Positions 39,978 through 49,837 are shown, numbered from the stretch's first letter. The stretch: 64,000 bases of DNA from Alteromonas halophila (GCF_014651815.1 NZ_BMXP01000011.1:41857-105856); one strand, 5' to 3'. The notes: generated from the letters alone by a model not told the origin. Program-made: numbers and translations.

Positions 39978-42881
39978 ATGGGAACACGCTCAACATGGCT
40001 GGCTATCGTGTTCAGCCTGATAACGCTGCCTGCCCAAGCCGCAGTATTAATGTCGCCTGTCAAAGACGCAGATTTGCAGTATGACGGCATATTGCTCGAC
40101 GGTACCTATGACAGCACTATCACGCATCCCGACGAGCTGCTCGGGTTTAAAGTGGGGACGCGCGTGGCAACCCCGGCACAGATCCATGCTGCGGTGATGC
40201 ACTGGGCAGAACAATCTGAGCGACTGCACGTGGTAGAGTACGCACGCAGTCACGAAGATCGTCCGCTGATTGCCGCGTTTGTCGGTCGTCCTGACAACCT
40301 TGCGCGCCTTGATGAAATTAAAGCAAATCTTGGCAAGCTTGCCGATCCGCGCAGTACCACCGATCGCGAGGCCAGCGAAATAATCGAAGAACTACCCGCT
40401 GTTGCCTGGATGGCCTATTCAATTCATGGCAATGAGACATCGGGGGCGGATGCGGCGATGGCCGCTATTTACCATCTGATTGCTAGTCAGGACAAATCGG
40501 TAACAGACTTAATTGATGATATGGTGGTAATAATCGATCCCATGATGAATCCGGATGGCCGTGCCCGGTTTGCCAAGTCGCTTGAGCAGTATCGTGGTAC
40601 CGCGCCCAATGTCGATGACCAGTCACTGCTGCACATTGGCGACTGGCCTTACGGAAGAACCAACCACTACTTTTTCGACCTAAACCGGGACTTTTTCTAT
40701 CTCACTCAGCCTGAGACAGTCGGGCGTGTCGAACTGATTAATCAGTGGCGTCCTCAGCTGATGATAGATGGTCACGAAATGGGGCCACAGGACACCTATC
40801 TTATGGGACCGCCGCGACAGCCACTGAACGATAACATCGATCCTAATCTGCAGAAGTGGGCAAAAACCTTTGCCCGGGAGCAATCAGCGGCGTTTGATCA
40901 GCGGGGCTGGCGCTACTATACCGGTGAATGGTTTGAAAACTGGTATCCTGGTTATTCTAACTATGCCGAATACCGCGGCTCGATGCATATTTTGTACGAG
41001 CAATCGCGCATGGCGGAAGATGGCGTACGGCGTCCGGAGGGCACCGTGCAGACATACCTTGAGTCGGTACATCACCAGTTTGTATCTACCTTCGCCAACC
41101 TGCAAACACTGGCAAAACATAGCCAGGCCATGTATCAGGATTTCTGGCTGGGACGAAAAAACAATGTTTCGTCGAAAGGTAAATTTGCTAACCGCAGCTA
41201 CGTGATCCTGGCCAATGACAACCACGGCCGCACGCAGGCGCTGGTCGACCGGCTGCTTGCTCAGGACATTGACGTTTATACCGCAGAGGCGGATTTCGAC
41301 GTGGATGAAGCGACCAATCATTTAGGTAGTACGTTAGAAGACGTGATCATTCCTGCAGGCAGTATCGTGGTCCCCAACCGTCAGCCTGAGGCACCGCTGA
41401 TTGCTGCCATTCTTGAGTTTGACGCCGGTGTCAAGGACGCGGTGCTGCTGGAAGAACGACAAAAAACGCTGCGTGATGGATCGTCCATCATGTATGACAC
41501 TACCGCGTGGAACCTGACCATGATGTATGGGCTCAAGAGCCTTACTGTGCCAGAGCACCTGACCCGCAATCTGAAGCCCTACAAAAAGCCCGTGGTTACC
41601 AGTACACCTCAAACCGATGCGGTGGCATGGATGGTCGATGGCGGGGATGACCGTTCTGTCGCATTCGCTGCACGAATGATGGAGCGGGGCGCAGCGGTGC
41701 GGTTTATCGATAAACCTTCAGAATTTGCCGGTAAAGCTTTTAACCGCGGGTCGGTGATGGTGACTGTGACCGATAATCCGCACAATGACAAGCTGGCGCA
41801 ACTGGCCAGCACCACAGCCAGTGAACTCGATATAGCACTGGTTGCAACAAACAGTGGCTTCGGGGAAGGGGAGCTGCCCGACTGGGGCGGTGAGCATTTC
41901 CGGCTGCTTGAGAAGCCGCAACTGGGTATTATTAGCCACGGCGACTTCTCCAGCTACGATACAGGGGCAACATGGTGGGGCGTGGATGCCAGTTTGGGGA
42001 TCCGCCATAGCAAGCTGGACAGTAACGCACTGGCGTATACCGATCTTCGCCGCTACAACGTACTGGTCCTGCCCAGCGGCAGATGGGAGCCAGATAAAGC
42101 GACACGAGAAGCGCTTACCCAGTGGGTCGAAAACGGCGGTACGCTGATTGCACATGGTAACACTGCCGGCCAGCTGGCCAGCAAAGACGGAATAGGTAAC
42201 GTCCGGGCGCTGCAAAACAGTTTTGACAGCGCCGTTGATTACAATATTGCGCTTCAGCGGGAATGGCTTGCCACCTCGGAGTCACTGAATACCGACAAGG
42301 TGATGTCTCACACACTGAATACGCAATTTAGTTTCCCGTGGGAAGATACCCTGAAACCATTGAAAGAAGATGAGCTAAAACGGCGCGATAAATGGCTTAG
42401 CATGTTCATGCCAAGTGGCGCTATGGTATCCGGCCGTACTGACCAGCAGCACTGGCTGACAGCAGGAACGCCCGCGGAACTGCCATTGTTGTACACCGAT
42501 CAGCCACTGCTGATGTCTGGCAGTGACTCTCAGGCCGTAATTCGTGCGGGTGTTTATCAGCCTGCTAGGGGCGGAAATAAGCGCGTGAACCGGGACGAAG
42601 GAAGTTCAGACGGGGGTAATAAAAAGCAGGCGAACTGGTGGTTTACGCTACCTGAGGATCAGGCGTTGCATGTGCGAATGAGCGGACTGATTTGGCCTGA
42701 AGCCTCTCAGCGTATCGCCAATACGGCGTACCTTACTCGTGAACAGATCGGCAATGGCCAGGTGATCCTGTTTTCCGGACAGCCAAACTTCCGCGGCTCG
42801 GCGCGCGGTACTAACCGGCTGTTATTGAACGCTATTGTTTACGGGCCAGGACTGGGCGCTGAACCACGCATTGCGCTGTAA
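39978..42881 (+). CDS. Secreted M14 family zinc carboxypeptidase-like protein
   Basis: 967 residues with a signal peptide (to about residue 24, LPAQA). The zinc site is recognisable: IHGNETSG (His-x-x-Glu, near 156-159) and the third ligand in DGHEMGPQDTYLM near 264. The C-terminal 600 residues include a Rossmann-like region seen in long M14 proteins of marine bacteria. It probably digests peptides in the periplasm or outside the cell. It is monocistronic. Confidence 0.88.
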   Translation: MGTRSTWLAIVFSLITLPAQAAVLMSPVKDADLQYDGILLDGTYDSTITHPDELLGFKVGTRVATPAQIHAAVMHWAEQSERLHVVEYARSHEDRPLIAAFVGRPDNLARLDEIKANLGKLADPRSTTDREASEIIEELPAVAWMAYSIHGNETSGADAAMAAIYHLIASQDKSVTDLIDDMVVIIDPMMNPDGRARFAKSLEQYRGTAPNVDDQSLLHIGDWPYGRTNHYFFDLNRDFFYLTQPETVGRVELINQWRPQLMIDGHEMGPQDTYLMGPPRQPLNDNIDPNLQKWAKTFAREQSAAFDQRGWRYYTGEWFENWYPGYSNYAEYRGSMHILYEQSRMAEDGVRRPEGTVQTYLESVHHQFVSTFANLQTLAKHSQAMYQDFWLGRKNNVSSKGKFANRSYVILANDNHGRTQALVDRLLAQDIDVYTAEADFDVDEATNHLGSTLEDVIIPAGSIVVPNRQPEAPLIAAILEFDAGVKDAVLLEERQKTLRDGSSIMYDTTAWNLTMMYGLKSLTVPEHLTRNLKPYKKPVVTSTPQTDAVAWMVDGGDDRSVAFAARMMERGAAVRFIDKPSEFAGKAFNRGSVMVTVTDNPHNDKLAQLASTTASELDIALVATNSGFGEGELPDWGGEHFRLLEKPQLGIISHGDFSSYDTGATWWGVDASLGIRHSKLDSNALAYTDLRRYNVLVLPSGRWEPDKATREALTQWVENGGTLIAHGNTAGQLASKDGIGNVRALQNSFDSAVDYNIALQREWLATSESLNTDKVMSHTLNTQFSFPWEDTLKPLKEDELKRRDKWLSMFMPSGAMVSGRTDQQHWLTAGTPAELPLLYTDQPLLMSGSDSQAVIRAGVYQPARGGNKRVNRDEGSSDGGNKKQANWWFTLPEDQALHVRMSGLIWPEASQRIANTAYLTREQIGNGQVILFSGQPNFRGSARGTNRLLLNAIVYGPGLGAEPRIAL

Positions 42882-42894
42882 GCAACTAATCAGA

Positions 42895-42922
42895 TGCGCA
42901 GCTCTGTTGCCAGCGCTGCGCA
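42895..42922. terminator. Hairpin between the M14 gene and miaE
   Basis: TGCGCAGC/GCTGCGCA (42895-42902 with 42915-42922), perfect 8-bp stem with a 12-base loop between convergent genes; no T-run. Confidence 0.5.
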
Positions 42923-42943
42923 CTCATCTCGCTTGCAAGATCC

Positions 42944-43732
42944 CTAGGCGGCGCTATTGGCTGGCACCCCACTATGAAACTTAAAGTCAGTATCCGGTGA
43001 GCAAATAAGCTGCGCCTCTACTTCACCAAAGTGGTGGATGCGTGCGCTAATATCATGCCCGGCTATCTCTTCGGCCAGGGTCAGATAATCCTGGTAGTGC
43101 CGGGCCTCCGAGCGAAGCAGTGAAATGTAAAATTCGCCCAGCTTTTCATCCACATGCGGGGCCAGCGCGGCAAACCGTTCACAGGAGCGTGCTTCAATAT
43201 ACGCGCCACAAATCAGCTTATCGATAAGCTTTTCCGGCTCATAGGTACGCACATGGCGCAGCAGACCATTCGCATAGCGGCTTGAGGTGACCGACTTATA
43301 CTTGATACCCAGTGAATGCATTATTTCCAGCACCTGAAAGAAATGATGCAGTTCTTCTTTTATCAGCATCACCATTTTGTCCAGCAGGCTTTTCTGAAAC
43401 TCGGTCATACCGGAGGTGTCAAACAGCGACTTCGACAGGTTTTTGGTATGCAGTGCCCGCCAGTCGCCGGTATGACGGTAGGTGAAGTCTTCATAGGGTT
43501 TCAGCCAGTCGAGCAGGACAGCGCTGGTCTGCTCATCGGCAATGTAGCGGCGCAGCAAATACATAGCAGATTGTGCCGCTTTTAATTCGCAGATCAAATG
43601 GTCGGTCAGTACAACGGTCAGGTTTTCTGGTTTGCTTGCCTCACAGATCCACGCCTCAGGCGTTTCGCTGTGCAAAAAGCCCAGGACGGGCGCCAGCAGT
43701 GTGGCTATTTCTGATCGGTACTGTGTGCTCAT
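42944..43732 (-). CDS. miaE: tRNA-(ms2io6A)-hydroxylase
   Basis: About 262 residues from the ATG at 43732; a longer reading enters the divergent acpH region. It is a diiron ferritin-like fold with ligands in LICELKAAQ, MLIKEELHHFF, EARSCERF and RSEARHYQDY. MiaE hydroxylates the isopentenyl group of ms2i6A37 in tRNA. Present in many but not all gammaproteobacteria. It is divergent from acpH with a 77-bp gap. Confidence 0.92.
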   Translation of the reverse strand: MSTQYRSEIATLLAPVLGFLHSETPEAWICEASKPENLTVVLTDHLICELKAAQSAMYLLRRYIADEQTSAVLLDWLKPYEDFTYRHTGDWRALHTKNLSKSLFDTSGMTEFQKSLLDKMVMLIKEELHHFFQVLEIMHSLGIKYKSVTSSRYANGLLRHVRTYEPEKLIDKLICGAYIEARSCERFAALAPHVDEKLGEFYISLLRSEARHYQDYLTLAEEIAGHDISARIHHFGEVEAQLICSPDTDFKFHSGVPANSAA

Positions 43733-43809
43733 GTGATAAACTCTGCCTGTACATCGCGGCCGCAATACTACCTCAGCGTATCGCACTGACTCAAGTCTGT
43801 AAGGAAACG

Positions 43810-44427
43810 ATGAATTATCTCGCACACCTTTTTCTGGCGCGTCAGAGCCCAGACTCACAATTCGGAAACCTGTTAGGCGATTTCCGCCGTGGGGCGGATT
43901 TGTCTTTGTACTCCAAAGAGGTACTCCATGGCCTGGATAATCACTATCTGGTAGACCGGTTCACCGACTCTCACCCCGAGGTTAAAGCCGCCAAAGCCTG
44001 CTTTGAGTCATCCCGACGGCGTTTCGCGCCGGTGGCGCTGGATGTGCTGTTTGATCACTTTCTTATCAGGCACTGGCACACCTTCGCCGAAGACGACTTT
44101 GCCGACTTCCGGGCGCGCAGCTATCGCATGCTTGAAAGTAAACTCGACACCATGCCGACGCGCATGCAGCAGGTGGTAACGCGCATGACTGCGAATGACG
44201 GGCTTGCCGGTTACCGCGATTTATCGGGCGTGGCAGGGGCACTGCACTTTCTGGCGGGCAGAATACGCTTTGCCAATCAGTTTGAACACAGCATTCGTGA
44301 CATTGAAACGCACTATGACACCCTGGAAAATGTGTTTCTGAGTTTCTTCCCGGATTTGCTGAGCCAAGTTATTACAGAGGACCGGGAGGCAGGCCGGTTT
44401 GCTTATCGCGGAGCGGCTGAAGGCTGA
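43810..44427 (+). CDS. acpH: ACP phosphodiesterase
   Basis: About 205 residues from the ATG at 43810, preceded by AAGGAAA; a longer reading would be inside miaE's upstream region. It opens with MNYLAHLFLARQSPDSQFGNLLGDF, as in AcpH, and contains the metal-binding His/Asp residues of an HD-like fold (VDRFTDSHP, DVLFDHFLIRHW). It removes the 4'-phosphopantetheine arm from holo-ACP. Confidence 0.92.
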   Translation: MNYLAHLFLARQSPDSQFGNLLGDFRRGADLSLYSKEVLHGLDNHYLVDRFTDSHPEVKAAKACFESSRRRFAPVALDVLFDHFLIRHWHTFAEDDFADFRARSYRMLESKLDTMPTRMQQVVTRMTANDGLAGYRDLSGVAGALHFLAGRIRFANQFEHSIRDIETHYDTLENVFLSFFPDLLSQVITEDREAGRFAYRGAAEG

Positions 44428-44445
44428 CCAGCTAAACGCTCTGGT

Positions 44446-44486
44446 CCGTCAGCTTGCCTGGCGGCCCCCTTCGTTTTGACTGACGG
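44446..44486. terminator. Inverted repeat between acpH and the convergent gene
   Basis: CCGTCAG (44446-44452) and CTGACGG (44480-44486) can pair across a 27-base loop. A weak terminator candidate. Confidence 0.3.
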
Positions 44487-44489
44487 TCG

Positions 44490-45212
44490 CTAATGACTGT
44501 GACTGCCAGACATGGCCTGACCATGACTGTCATAGAAGCCACTGGCGCCTGCCTCAATAAAGCCCTGGTTAACCATGTTGGTCAGAAACGGGTCTGTGTG
44601 ATCGTCGCCGATATCAGCAAAGTCGGTACTTTTATACTGGGCTCGCTTGGTAAAGAAAGCCGCTGTGTTATCCGCATTATGATGCAGCGTCTCCAGTGAC
44701 CAGTGGCTGCGAGTATTGGCGGTGCTGGCGGTAAAACTTTTTACCAGGTGCAGTGCCGGAAGCCATGACAATGTCAGCGTCCGGCCGTTTTCTTCAAGCT
44801 CAAAGCTCTGCACTGTCTGACAACCTGTGCCGGTTGTGTCGCGCAGGTGCATTCGAGAAAGCAGGGCATTGCTGACAAGCTGATAACGGTACGACCAGTC
44901 ACTGTCCACTTTGCCATGAATACGCTCACCCGGCTGATACTCAATGGCCCGCTGGTGGGCATCAAAATAACGCATGGGCTTAAGCCACTGATGCTTCACA
45001 TGGGTCCAGGCTTCGGTTACCTGTGTCTGCGGGTACTGATGTGCAACACGCTCACCGTTTCGCCACAATACAAGCTGTGACGTCCGGGGAGAGCTGTTAG
45101 CCTGGGAGGTAGTGACGCTGTAACTGGCGGTCAGGTGTCGGGCGTCTTTATCACACTGCAAATCAGATGCCGTTGAAATAAGCAGCGCAGTAAGAAAGAG
45201 GGAAGTCAGCAT
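44490..45212 (-). CDS. Uncharacterised secreted protein of the phosphatase operon
   Basis: About 240 residues from the ATG at 45212, chosen for GGAGA upstream and for the signal peptide it creates (LTSLFLTALLISTAS). The mature part is beta-rich with several Trp and ends in a His/Ser-rich tail (SHGQAMSGSHSH). I do not recognise a family. It follows the lipoprotein alkaline phosphatase by 61 bp on the same strand, so it may help bind, carry or anchor phosphatase or its substrate (inference). Confidence 0.65.
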   Translation of the reverse strand: MLTSLFLTALLISTASDLQCDKDARHLTASYSVTTSQANSSPRTSQLVLWRNGERVAHQYPQTQVTEAWTHVKHQWLKPMRYFDAHQRAIEYQPGERIHGKVDSDWSYRYQLVSNALLSRMHLRDTTGTGCQTVQSFELEENGRTLTLSWLPALHLVKSFTASTANTRSHWSLETLHHNADNTAAFFTKRAQYKSTDFADIGDDHTDPFLTNMVNQGFIEAGASGFYDSHGQAMSGSHSH

Positions 45213-45273
45213 AATTGTCTCCAAAAGCAAAGGGAGCACCGTTAACGGTACTCCCAGGTGCTGCTAGCTGTAG

Positions 45274-47193
45274 TTACTCAAGGGCGTTGTCGGCGTGGTT
45301 TACCAAATCGCCTGCGTAATCCATCACATGGAAGATCACGCTTTGCTCATTGGTACCGTTGACCAGGAAAGCACCCGGCCCTTTGGCATAAATACCGACA
45401 TCTTCACCAGAGTGGGTTTCCGAACTCATTGGAATGAGGGCTTCCTGGTGATAGCCCGGTGTTGTGGTGTCAACGTCGGTGATGTCTTTGCGTCCTGCAT
45501 CAATGTCGAAGCCATAGCCTGCGTCTGAATTGGTTTCGCTGCCAAGGTCGCGGTAGCCCAGGCCGTTAGTGTACCCCAGTGTAGTGTAGGGCATGCCATC
45601 GGCGGCCATAGCAGGCTCACTGGCTCCCACGTTCACCACTTTGCCCAGAATAGGGTTGCCGCGTTTCGGGTAACCGGCAATAGTGAATACATGGCCGTGA
45701 TCGGCTGTGACCATGATAAGCGTGTCTTCATCCGCCGTGAGATCATCGGCGATCTGTACTGCATCAGCAAAGGCCATTGTGTCTACCAGTGCGCCGTACG
45801 CGTTGCCCGCATGGTGGGCATGATCGATTCGGCCAGACTCGACCATCAGGAAAAAGCCCTTGTCGTTATTATCCAGCAAATTGATGGCTGCGCGGGTCAT
45901 ATCCGCCACAGAAGGTTCACCGGCGACATCATTCTCACGGTCGGCTTCGTATTGCATGTGCGACTCATTGAACAGTGCAAAGACACGCTCGGTGGTTTCA
46001 GTATCCAGACCGTCAAATCCTGCCTGGTCGAACAGGTAAACCCCGTTCTGATAAAGCTGCTGCCATTCGGCAGTGAGGTCGCGGCCATCACTACGATCGC
46101 CTTCAACAGCGCTCACTGCATCCGGGCTGTTAAAGGCGGCATCATTGGGCAGAAAATGCCGGCGTCCGCCCCCCATAACCACTTCAATGCCATCTACATC
46201 TATGCCGTCATACCGCGCTTCGAGATTAGCCTCAAAGTGTACGAGTTGATCGGCGATATCGGTGCAGTCGCCGTTTATCGCTGCTTCCGGCATATCTGAA
46301 ATGTCTTCCCAGTTGCGATCGGCCGACTTTGCGTACGTGGCGGCTGGCGTAGCGTGGGTAATGCGGGCGGTAGAGATAATACCGGTAGACTTACCGGCAA
46401 TTTCGGCAATTTCCAGTGCTGTGACCAGCTCGTTGCCACTGACGGTCGCACAGTTGCCGCGCTCAATATCTTCATCCACACCAATGACGCCGACATCGGT
46501 TTTCACACCACTCATCATGGCAGTCATGGTGCCGGCAGAGTCAGGTGTCTGGGCATCGACATTATAGGTTTTGGACAAACCGGAAAACGGGAAACGATCA
46601 AAGCTTAGCTGATGCTCTTCGCCGTCCATACCATTGAGCTGGCCTTCCATGATGCGTGCAGCCGTTACCGTCGAAATGCCCATACCGTCACCGACAAACA
46701 AAATCACGTTTTTTGCCTGACCGCGAACATTAGCCATCAGCGCCTGCATTTCCTGCTCTGAGCCTACCTGGTAATGATTCACTGACGCGCTGGTCATTGC
46801 CGCAGACGCGCCGGTGGCGTTCATCCACACCTGCTTATTATTTTCCACTTCCGCCTGAGCAGCGACAAACCATTCATTGTTTAAACTACTTAACAGCTCA
46901 CTGTCGGCAACGTCTGTATTACCTGGCACACACACGTAGCTGGTGTCAGTGATTTCACTGTCATCCAGCGTACCGCTGGCATCGCTGTCCAGGCCTGAGT
47001 CAAAGCGTACGCCGCTGTTAGGGCAGTTGCTGTCGCCGACCGGCAAGTCGGTCTGGGTGGTCAGGCTGGTAAGACCGGCCGCGCCGTCCTGTCCGTCGGT
47101 GCCCGGCGCACCGTTTTCACCGTCGTCGCCTTCAAGACAGCCCGACAAACCGGCAACCGCAAGCGCAACAATACTTAATTTAAATAGGTTCAT
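45274..47193 (-). CDS. Alkaline phosphatase, lipoprotein with collagen-like linker
   Basis: 639 residues. The signal ends in the lipobox LSGC (Cys19). A Gly-x-y stretch of about five repeats (DGENGAPGTDGQDGAAG) and a small Cys-containing domain (about 43-90, DUF7151-like) precede the alkaline phosphatase domain, which has the metal-binding VILFVGDGMG, the nucleophile Ser in TPDSAGTMTAMM, VESGRIDHAHHAG and TADHGHVF. It is closely similar to the upstream paralogue along the whole phosphatase domain. AAGGAAG six bases upstream supports the start. The linker should hold the enzyme away from the outer membrane. Confidence 0.9.
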   Translation of the reverse strand: MNLFKLSIVALAVAGLSGCLEGDDGENGAPGTDGQDGAAGLTSLTTQTDLPVGDSNCPNSGVRFDSGLDSDASGTLDDSEITDTSYVCVPGNTDVADSELLSSLNNEWFVAAQAEVENNKQVWMNATGASAAMTSASVNHYQVGSEQEMQALMANVRGQAKNVILFVGDGMGISTVTAARIMEGQLNGMDGEEHQLSFDRFPFSGLSKTYNVDAQTPDSAGTMTAMMSGVKTDVGVIGVDEDIERGNCATVSGNELVTALEIAEIAGKSTGIISTARITHATPAATYAKSADRNWEDISDMPEAAINGDCTDIADQLVHFEANLEARYDGIDVDGIEVVMGGGRRHFLPNDAAFNSPDAVSAVEGDRSDGRDLTAEWQQLYQNGVYLFDQAGFDGLDTETTERVFALFNESHMQYEADRENDVAGEPSVADMTRAAINLLDNNDKGFFLMVESGRIDHAHHAGNAYGALVDTMAFADAVQIADDLTADEDTLIMVTADHGHVFTIAGYPKRGNPILGKVVNVGASEPAMAADGMPYTTLGYTNGLGYRDLGSETNSDAGYGFDIDAGRKDITDVDTTTPGYHQEALIPMSSETHSGEDVGIYAKGPGAFLVNGTNEQSVIFHVMDYAGDLVNHADNALE

Positions 47194-47204
47194 GATTTTC
47201 TTCC

Positions 47205-48788
47205 TTATTCTTCAATCAGGCCAAGCGCTTGGTTAATCACGTGAAATACAACATTCTGCTCAACCACACCCTGTACAATCTGGCTGCCCGGGCCAGTGGC
47301 GTGCAGCGAAATATCTTCGCCGGAATGGGTTTCGGAGCTCAGTGGGATCAGCGCCTCCTGGTGATAACCCATGGTGGTGGTATCGACATCGCTCAGATCC
47401 TGACGACCGGCGTTGATGCCTATGGCGTAGCTGGCATCAGAGTTGGTTTCATCCCCCAGATTGTGAAAGCCCAGACCGTTGGTGTAGCCCAGGGTGGTAT
47501 AAGGCATGCCGTCGGCTGCAGATGCAGGCGTGTCAGCGCCAACATTTACCACCTTACCCAGAATCGGGTTACCGCGTTTCGGATAACCGGCGATGGTAAA
47601 CACATGACCATGATCGGCGGTCACCAGAATCAGCGTGTCCTCCGGATTGGTATTTTCATAGGCTGCTTTAACGGCGGCTTCAAACGCCAGCGTGTCGTTG
47701 AGGGCGCCTGCCGCGTTTCCGGCATGATGGGCGTGATCGATGCGGCCCGATTCCACCATTAGAAAAAAGCCGTTATCGTTGTTATCCAGCACCCTGACGG
47801 CGGCCTCTGTCATTTCTGCCACCGACGGTTCACCCGCAACGTCGTTGGCGCGGTCAGCTTCGTACTGCATATGCGATTCATTGAACAGCCCAAACACACG
47901 CTCTACACTTTCGGTATCAAGCGCATCAAACCCCGCCTGATCAAACACATAGACACCGTTTTCGTACATTTGCTGCCATTCGTCCGTCAGGTTGCGCCCA
48001 TCGGTGCGATCGCCTTCAATCTCGCTCACTGCATCCGGGCTGTTCGCCGCTGCGTCATTCGGCAGGAAGTGACGCCGGCCACCGCCCATCACCACGTCAA
48101 TCCCATCCACATCGATGCCCAAGTAGCGCGCTTCCAGATACTGCTCGAAGTGAACCAGCTGATCGGCAATATCTTTACAACCTGCTGATACAGCGTCTTC
48201 GGGCATATCAGAGACATCTTCCCAATTGCGGTCGGCGGACTTGGCATAGGTGGCTGCCGGAGTGGCGTGAGTAATACGTGCAGTCGAAACAATGCCTGTG
48301 GACATCCCCTTGATTTCCGCCAGCTCCAGTGCCGTAATAACTTCATTGCCAGCAACCGAACTGCAGTTGCCACGCTCAATATCTTCATCAACACCAATAA
48401 CACCCACATCCGTCTTCAGGCCGGACATCATGGCAGTCATGGTGCCCGCTGAGTCCGGTGTCTGCGCGTCTACATTGTAGGTTTTTACCAGTGCGGTATG
48501 CGGAAACTCTTCAAACACCAGATAACCTTCTTCACCCGGGTTGCCGGCCTGTTGTCCTTTATGAATGCGTGAGGCGGTCAGCGTGGAGACACCCATACCA
48601 TCACCGACAAACAGGATCACGTTTTTCGCTTTAAAGCGGTTGTTAGTTTGGAGTTTTTGCATGAGCCTGGTTTGTGCATCGGTATACCAGTCGCTATCTG
48701 ACTGTGCTTGGGGTAATACACTGGCGTGCAGGCCAAATGATACGGCAAGGGCTAAGCCACTTAATGCCGTTTTCCAGATCGGTTTCAT
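47205..48788 (-). CDS. Alkaline phosphatase, secreted
   Basis: About 527 residues from the ATG at 48788, where a signal peptide begins (KPIWKTALSGLALAVSFGLHA). It has the same motifs as its neighbour: VILFVGDGMG, TPDSAGTMTAMM with the nucleophile Ser, GRIDHAHHAG and TADHGHVF. It has no lipobox and should be free in the periplasm or exported. It ends 11 bp before the lipoprotein paralogue, so the pair arose by tandem duplication. Pho-box-like repeats lie about 170-245 bp upstream. Confidence 0.92.
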   Translation of the reverse strand: MKPIWKTALSGLALAVSFGLHASVLPQAQSDSDWYTDAQTRLMQKLQTNNRFKAKNVILFVGDGMGVSTLTASRIHKGQQAGNPGEEGYLVFEEFPHTALVKTYNVDAQTPDSAGTMTAMMSGLKTDVGVIGVDEDIERGNCSSVAGNEVITALELAEIKGMSTGIVSTARITHATPAATYAKSADRNWEDVSDMPEDAVSAGCKDIADQLVHFEQYLEARYLGIDVDGIDVVMGGGRRHFLPNDAAANSPDAVSEIEGDRTDGRNLTDEWQQMYENGVYVFDQAGFDALDTESVERVFGLFNESHMQYEADRANDVAGEPSVAEMTEAAVRVLDNNDNGFFLMVESGRIDHAHHAGNAAGALNDTLAFEAAVKAAYENTNPEDTLILVTADHGHVFTIAGYPKRGNPILGKVVNVGADTPASAADGMPYTTLGYTNGLGFHNLGDETNSDASYAIGINAGRQDLSDVDTTTMGYHQEALIPLSSETHSGEDISLHATGPGSQIVQGVVEQNVVFHVINQALGLIEE

Positions 48789-48960
48789 GTTGATGTTCCT
48801 ACTTGTATGCATTGCGAGTGTGGGTAAAAACTGCAACCCGGATAAATTAGCGTTCGGCTTGGTTTTGTATCAGGGGCATGAAGATTAATGGCGCGAGTCC
48901 GTCAAAGCGTTCGTCCCTGCCTGTGACGCCGATACCGGTTAAAAGAGTAGGACGCGTTGA

Positions 48961-49033
48961 TGACGAATCATTGACAGATCTGTGAATGCCTCGTGGCATA
49001 AAAATGAAGCTGGGATGACAGAATTGTGACTAA
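48961..49033 (-). promoter_or_regulatory. Candidate Pho boxes upstream of the phosphatase operon
   Basis: Read on the minus strand, two clusters of TGTCA-like half sites occur at 11-bp spacing, the geometry of PhoB boxes: AGTCA-N6-TGTCA (49014-49033) and ATTCA-N6-TGTCA-N6-CGTCA (48961-48987). Four of five half sites have at least four of five bases. PhoB control of alkaline phosphatase under phosphate limitation is well established elsewhere; the site here is inferred. Confidence 0.45.
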
Positions 49034-49066
49034 ACAGAAAGTGTCGGGTTGAGCTAGCCTGTTGAA

Positions 49067-49798
49067 TCAGTTACTGGCGAAGGAGCGGGTTTGTAAGTCC
49101 ACCTCATCCGGGCTTACCCGTAACACGCTGCCCTGATCATACCAGTCACCCAGCACGATGCGTTTAGCCGAAGACTGGTGAACGGTAAGCATGTGAATGT
49201 TGGGCCGGTGTGTGTGGCCATGAATGAGCTGGCGAACATTGTGCGCTTCCATAACCCGGACCACTTCCGACGGCGTGACATCCATAATTTCAGGGCGCAG
49301 GTTTTTCTGGTTCGATTTACTGGTCTGGCGGCCTTTGCGCGCAACGCGCCGACGGTACCACAGCGGCAGTGCCAGCATCAGGCGCGGCCACCACCAGCTA
49401 CGCGATTTTTTTCTGAATTTCTGGTACGCCACATCGCGGGTGCACAGCTCATCGCCATGTGTGAGCAGCGTGGGCTCGCCATACAGGTCGATGACGGTCT
49501 GCGCGTCAAGCAGTTGCATACCGGCTTTGTGCAGCCAGCCCTGCCGGATCGCAAAATCGCGGTTGCCGTGCATAAAATACACAGGACAGTGGTTGCTCAC
49601 GGCCTTAAATGCAGCCGCGATCGATTCACTGAAGGGGGTCACATCGTCGTCACCCAGCCACACCTCGAAGAGATCGCCCAGCACATACAGCGCATCTGCA
49701 TGACTTGCCTCGTTTTCCAGAAACGAAAATAAGCAGGCAGTGATGTCGCTGCGATCGGCACTTAAGTGCAAATCAGCGATAAAATAGGTAAAGGCCAT
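49067..49798 (-). CDS. lpxH: UDP-2,3-diacylglucosamine diphosphatase
   Basis: 243 residues. Metallophosphatase motifs in order: IADLHLS, LGDLFEVWLGDD, MHGNRDF, THGDELCTRD and HGHTHRP. LpxH releases UMP to make lipid X in lipid A synthesis at the inner membrane. It follows ppiB by 39 bp on the same strand, matching the E. coli ppiB-lpxH order. Confidence 0.95.
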   Translation of the reverse strand: MAFTYFIADLHLSADRSDITACLFSFLENEASHADALYVLGDLFEVWLGDDDVTPFSESIAAAFKAVSNHCPVYFMHGNRDFAIRQGWLHKAGMQLLDAQTVIDLYGEPTLLTHGDELCTRDVAYQKFRKKSRSWWWPRLMLALPLWYRRRVARKGRQTSKSNQKNLRPEIMDVTPSEVVRVMEAHNVRQLIHGHTHRPNIHMLTVHQSSAKRIVLGDWYDQGSVLRVSPDEVDLQTRSFASN

Positions 49799-49837
49799 AA
49801 AAGGGAAGAAAGGGTGGTATTCACCACCCGGTCAGAA

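Noticed and set aside
45691..48188. Long plus-strand frames opposite the alkaline phosphatases (up to 202 codons)
   Set aside because: Both paralogues give similar shadow frames because the coding strand is conserved; no independent signals.
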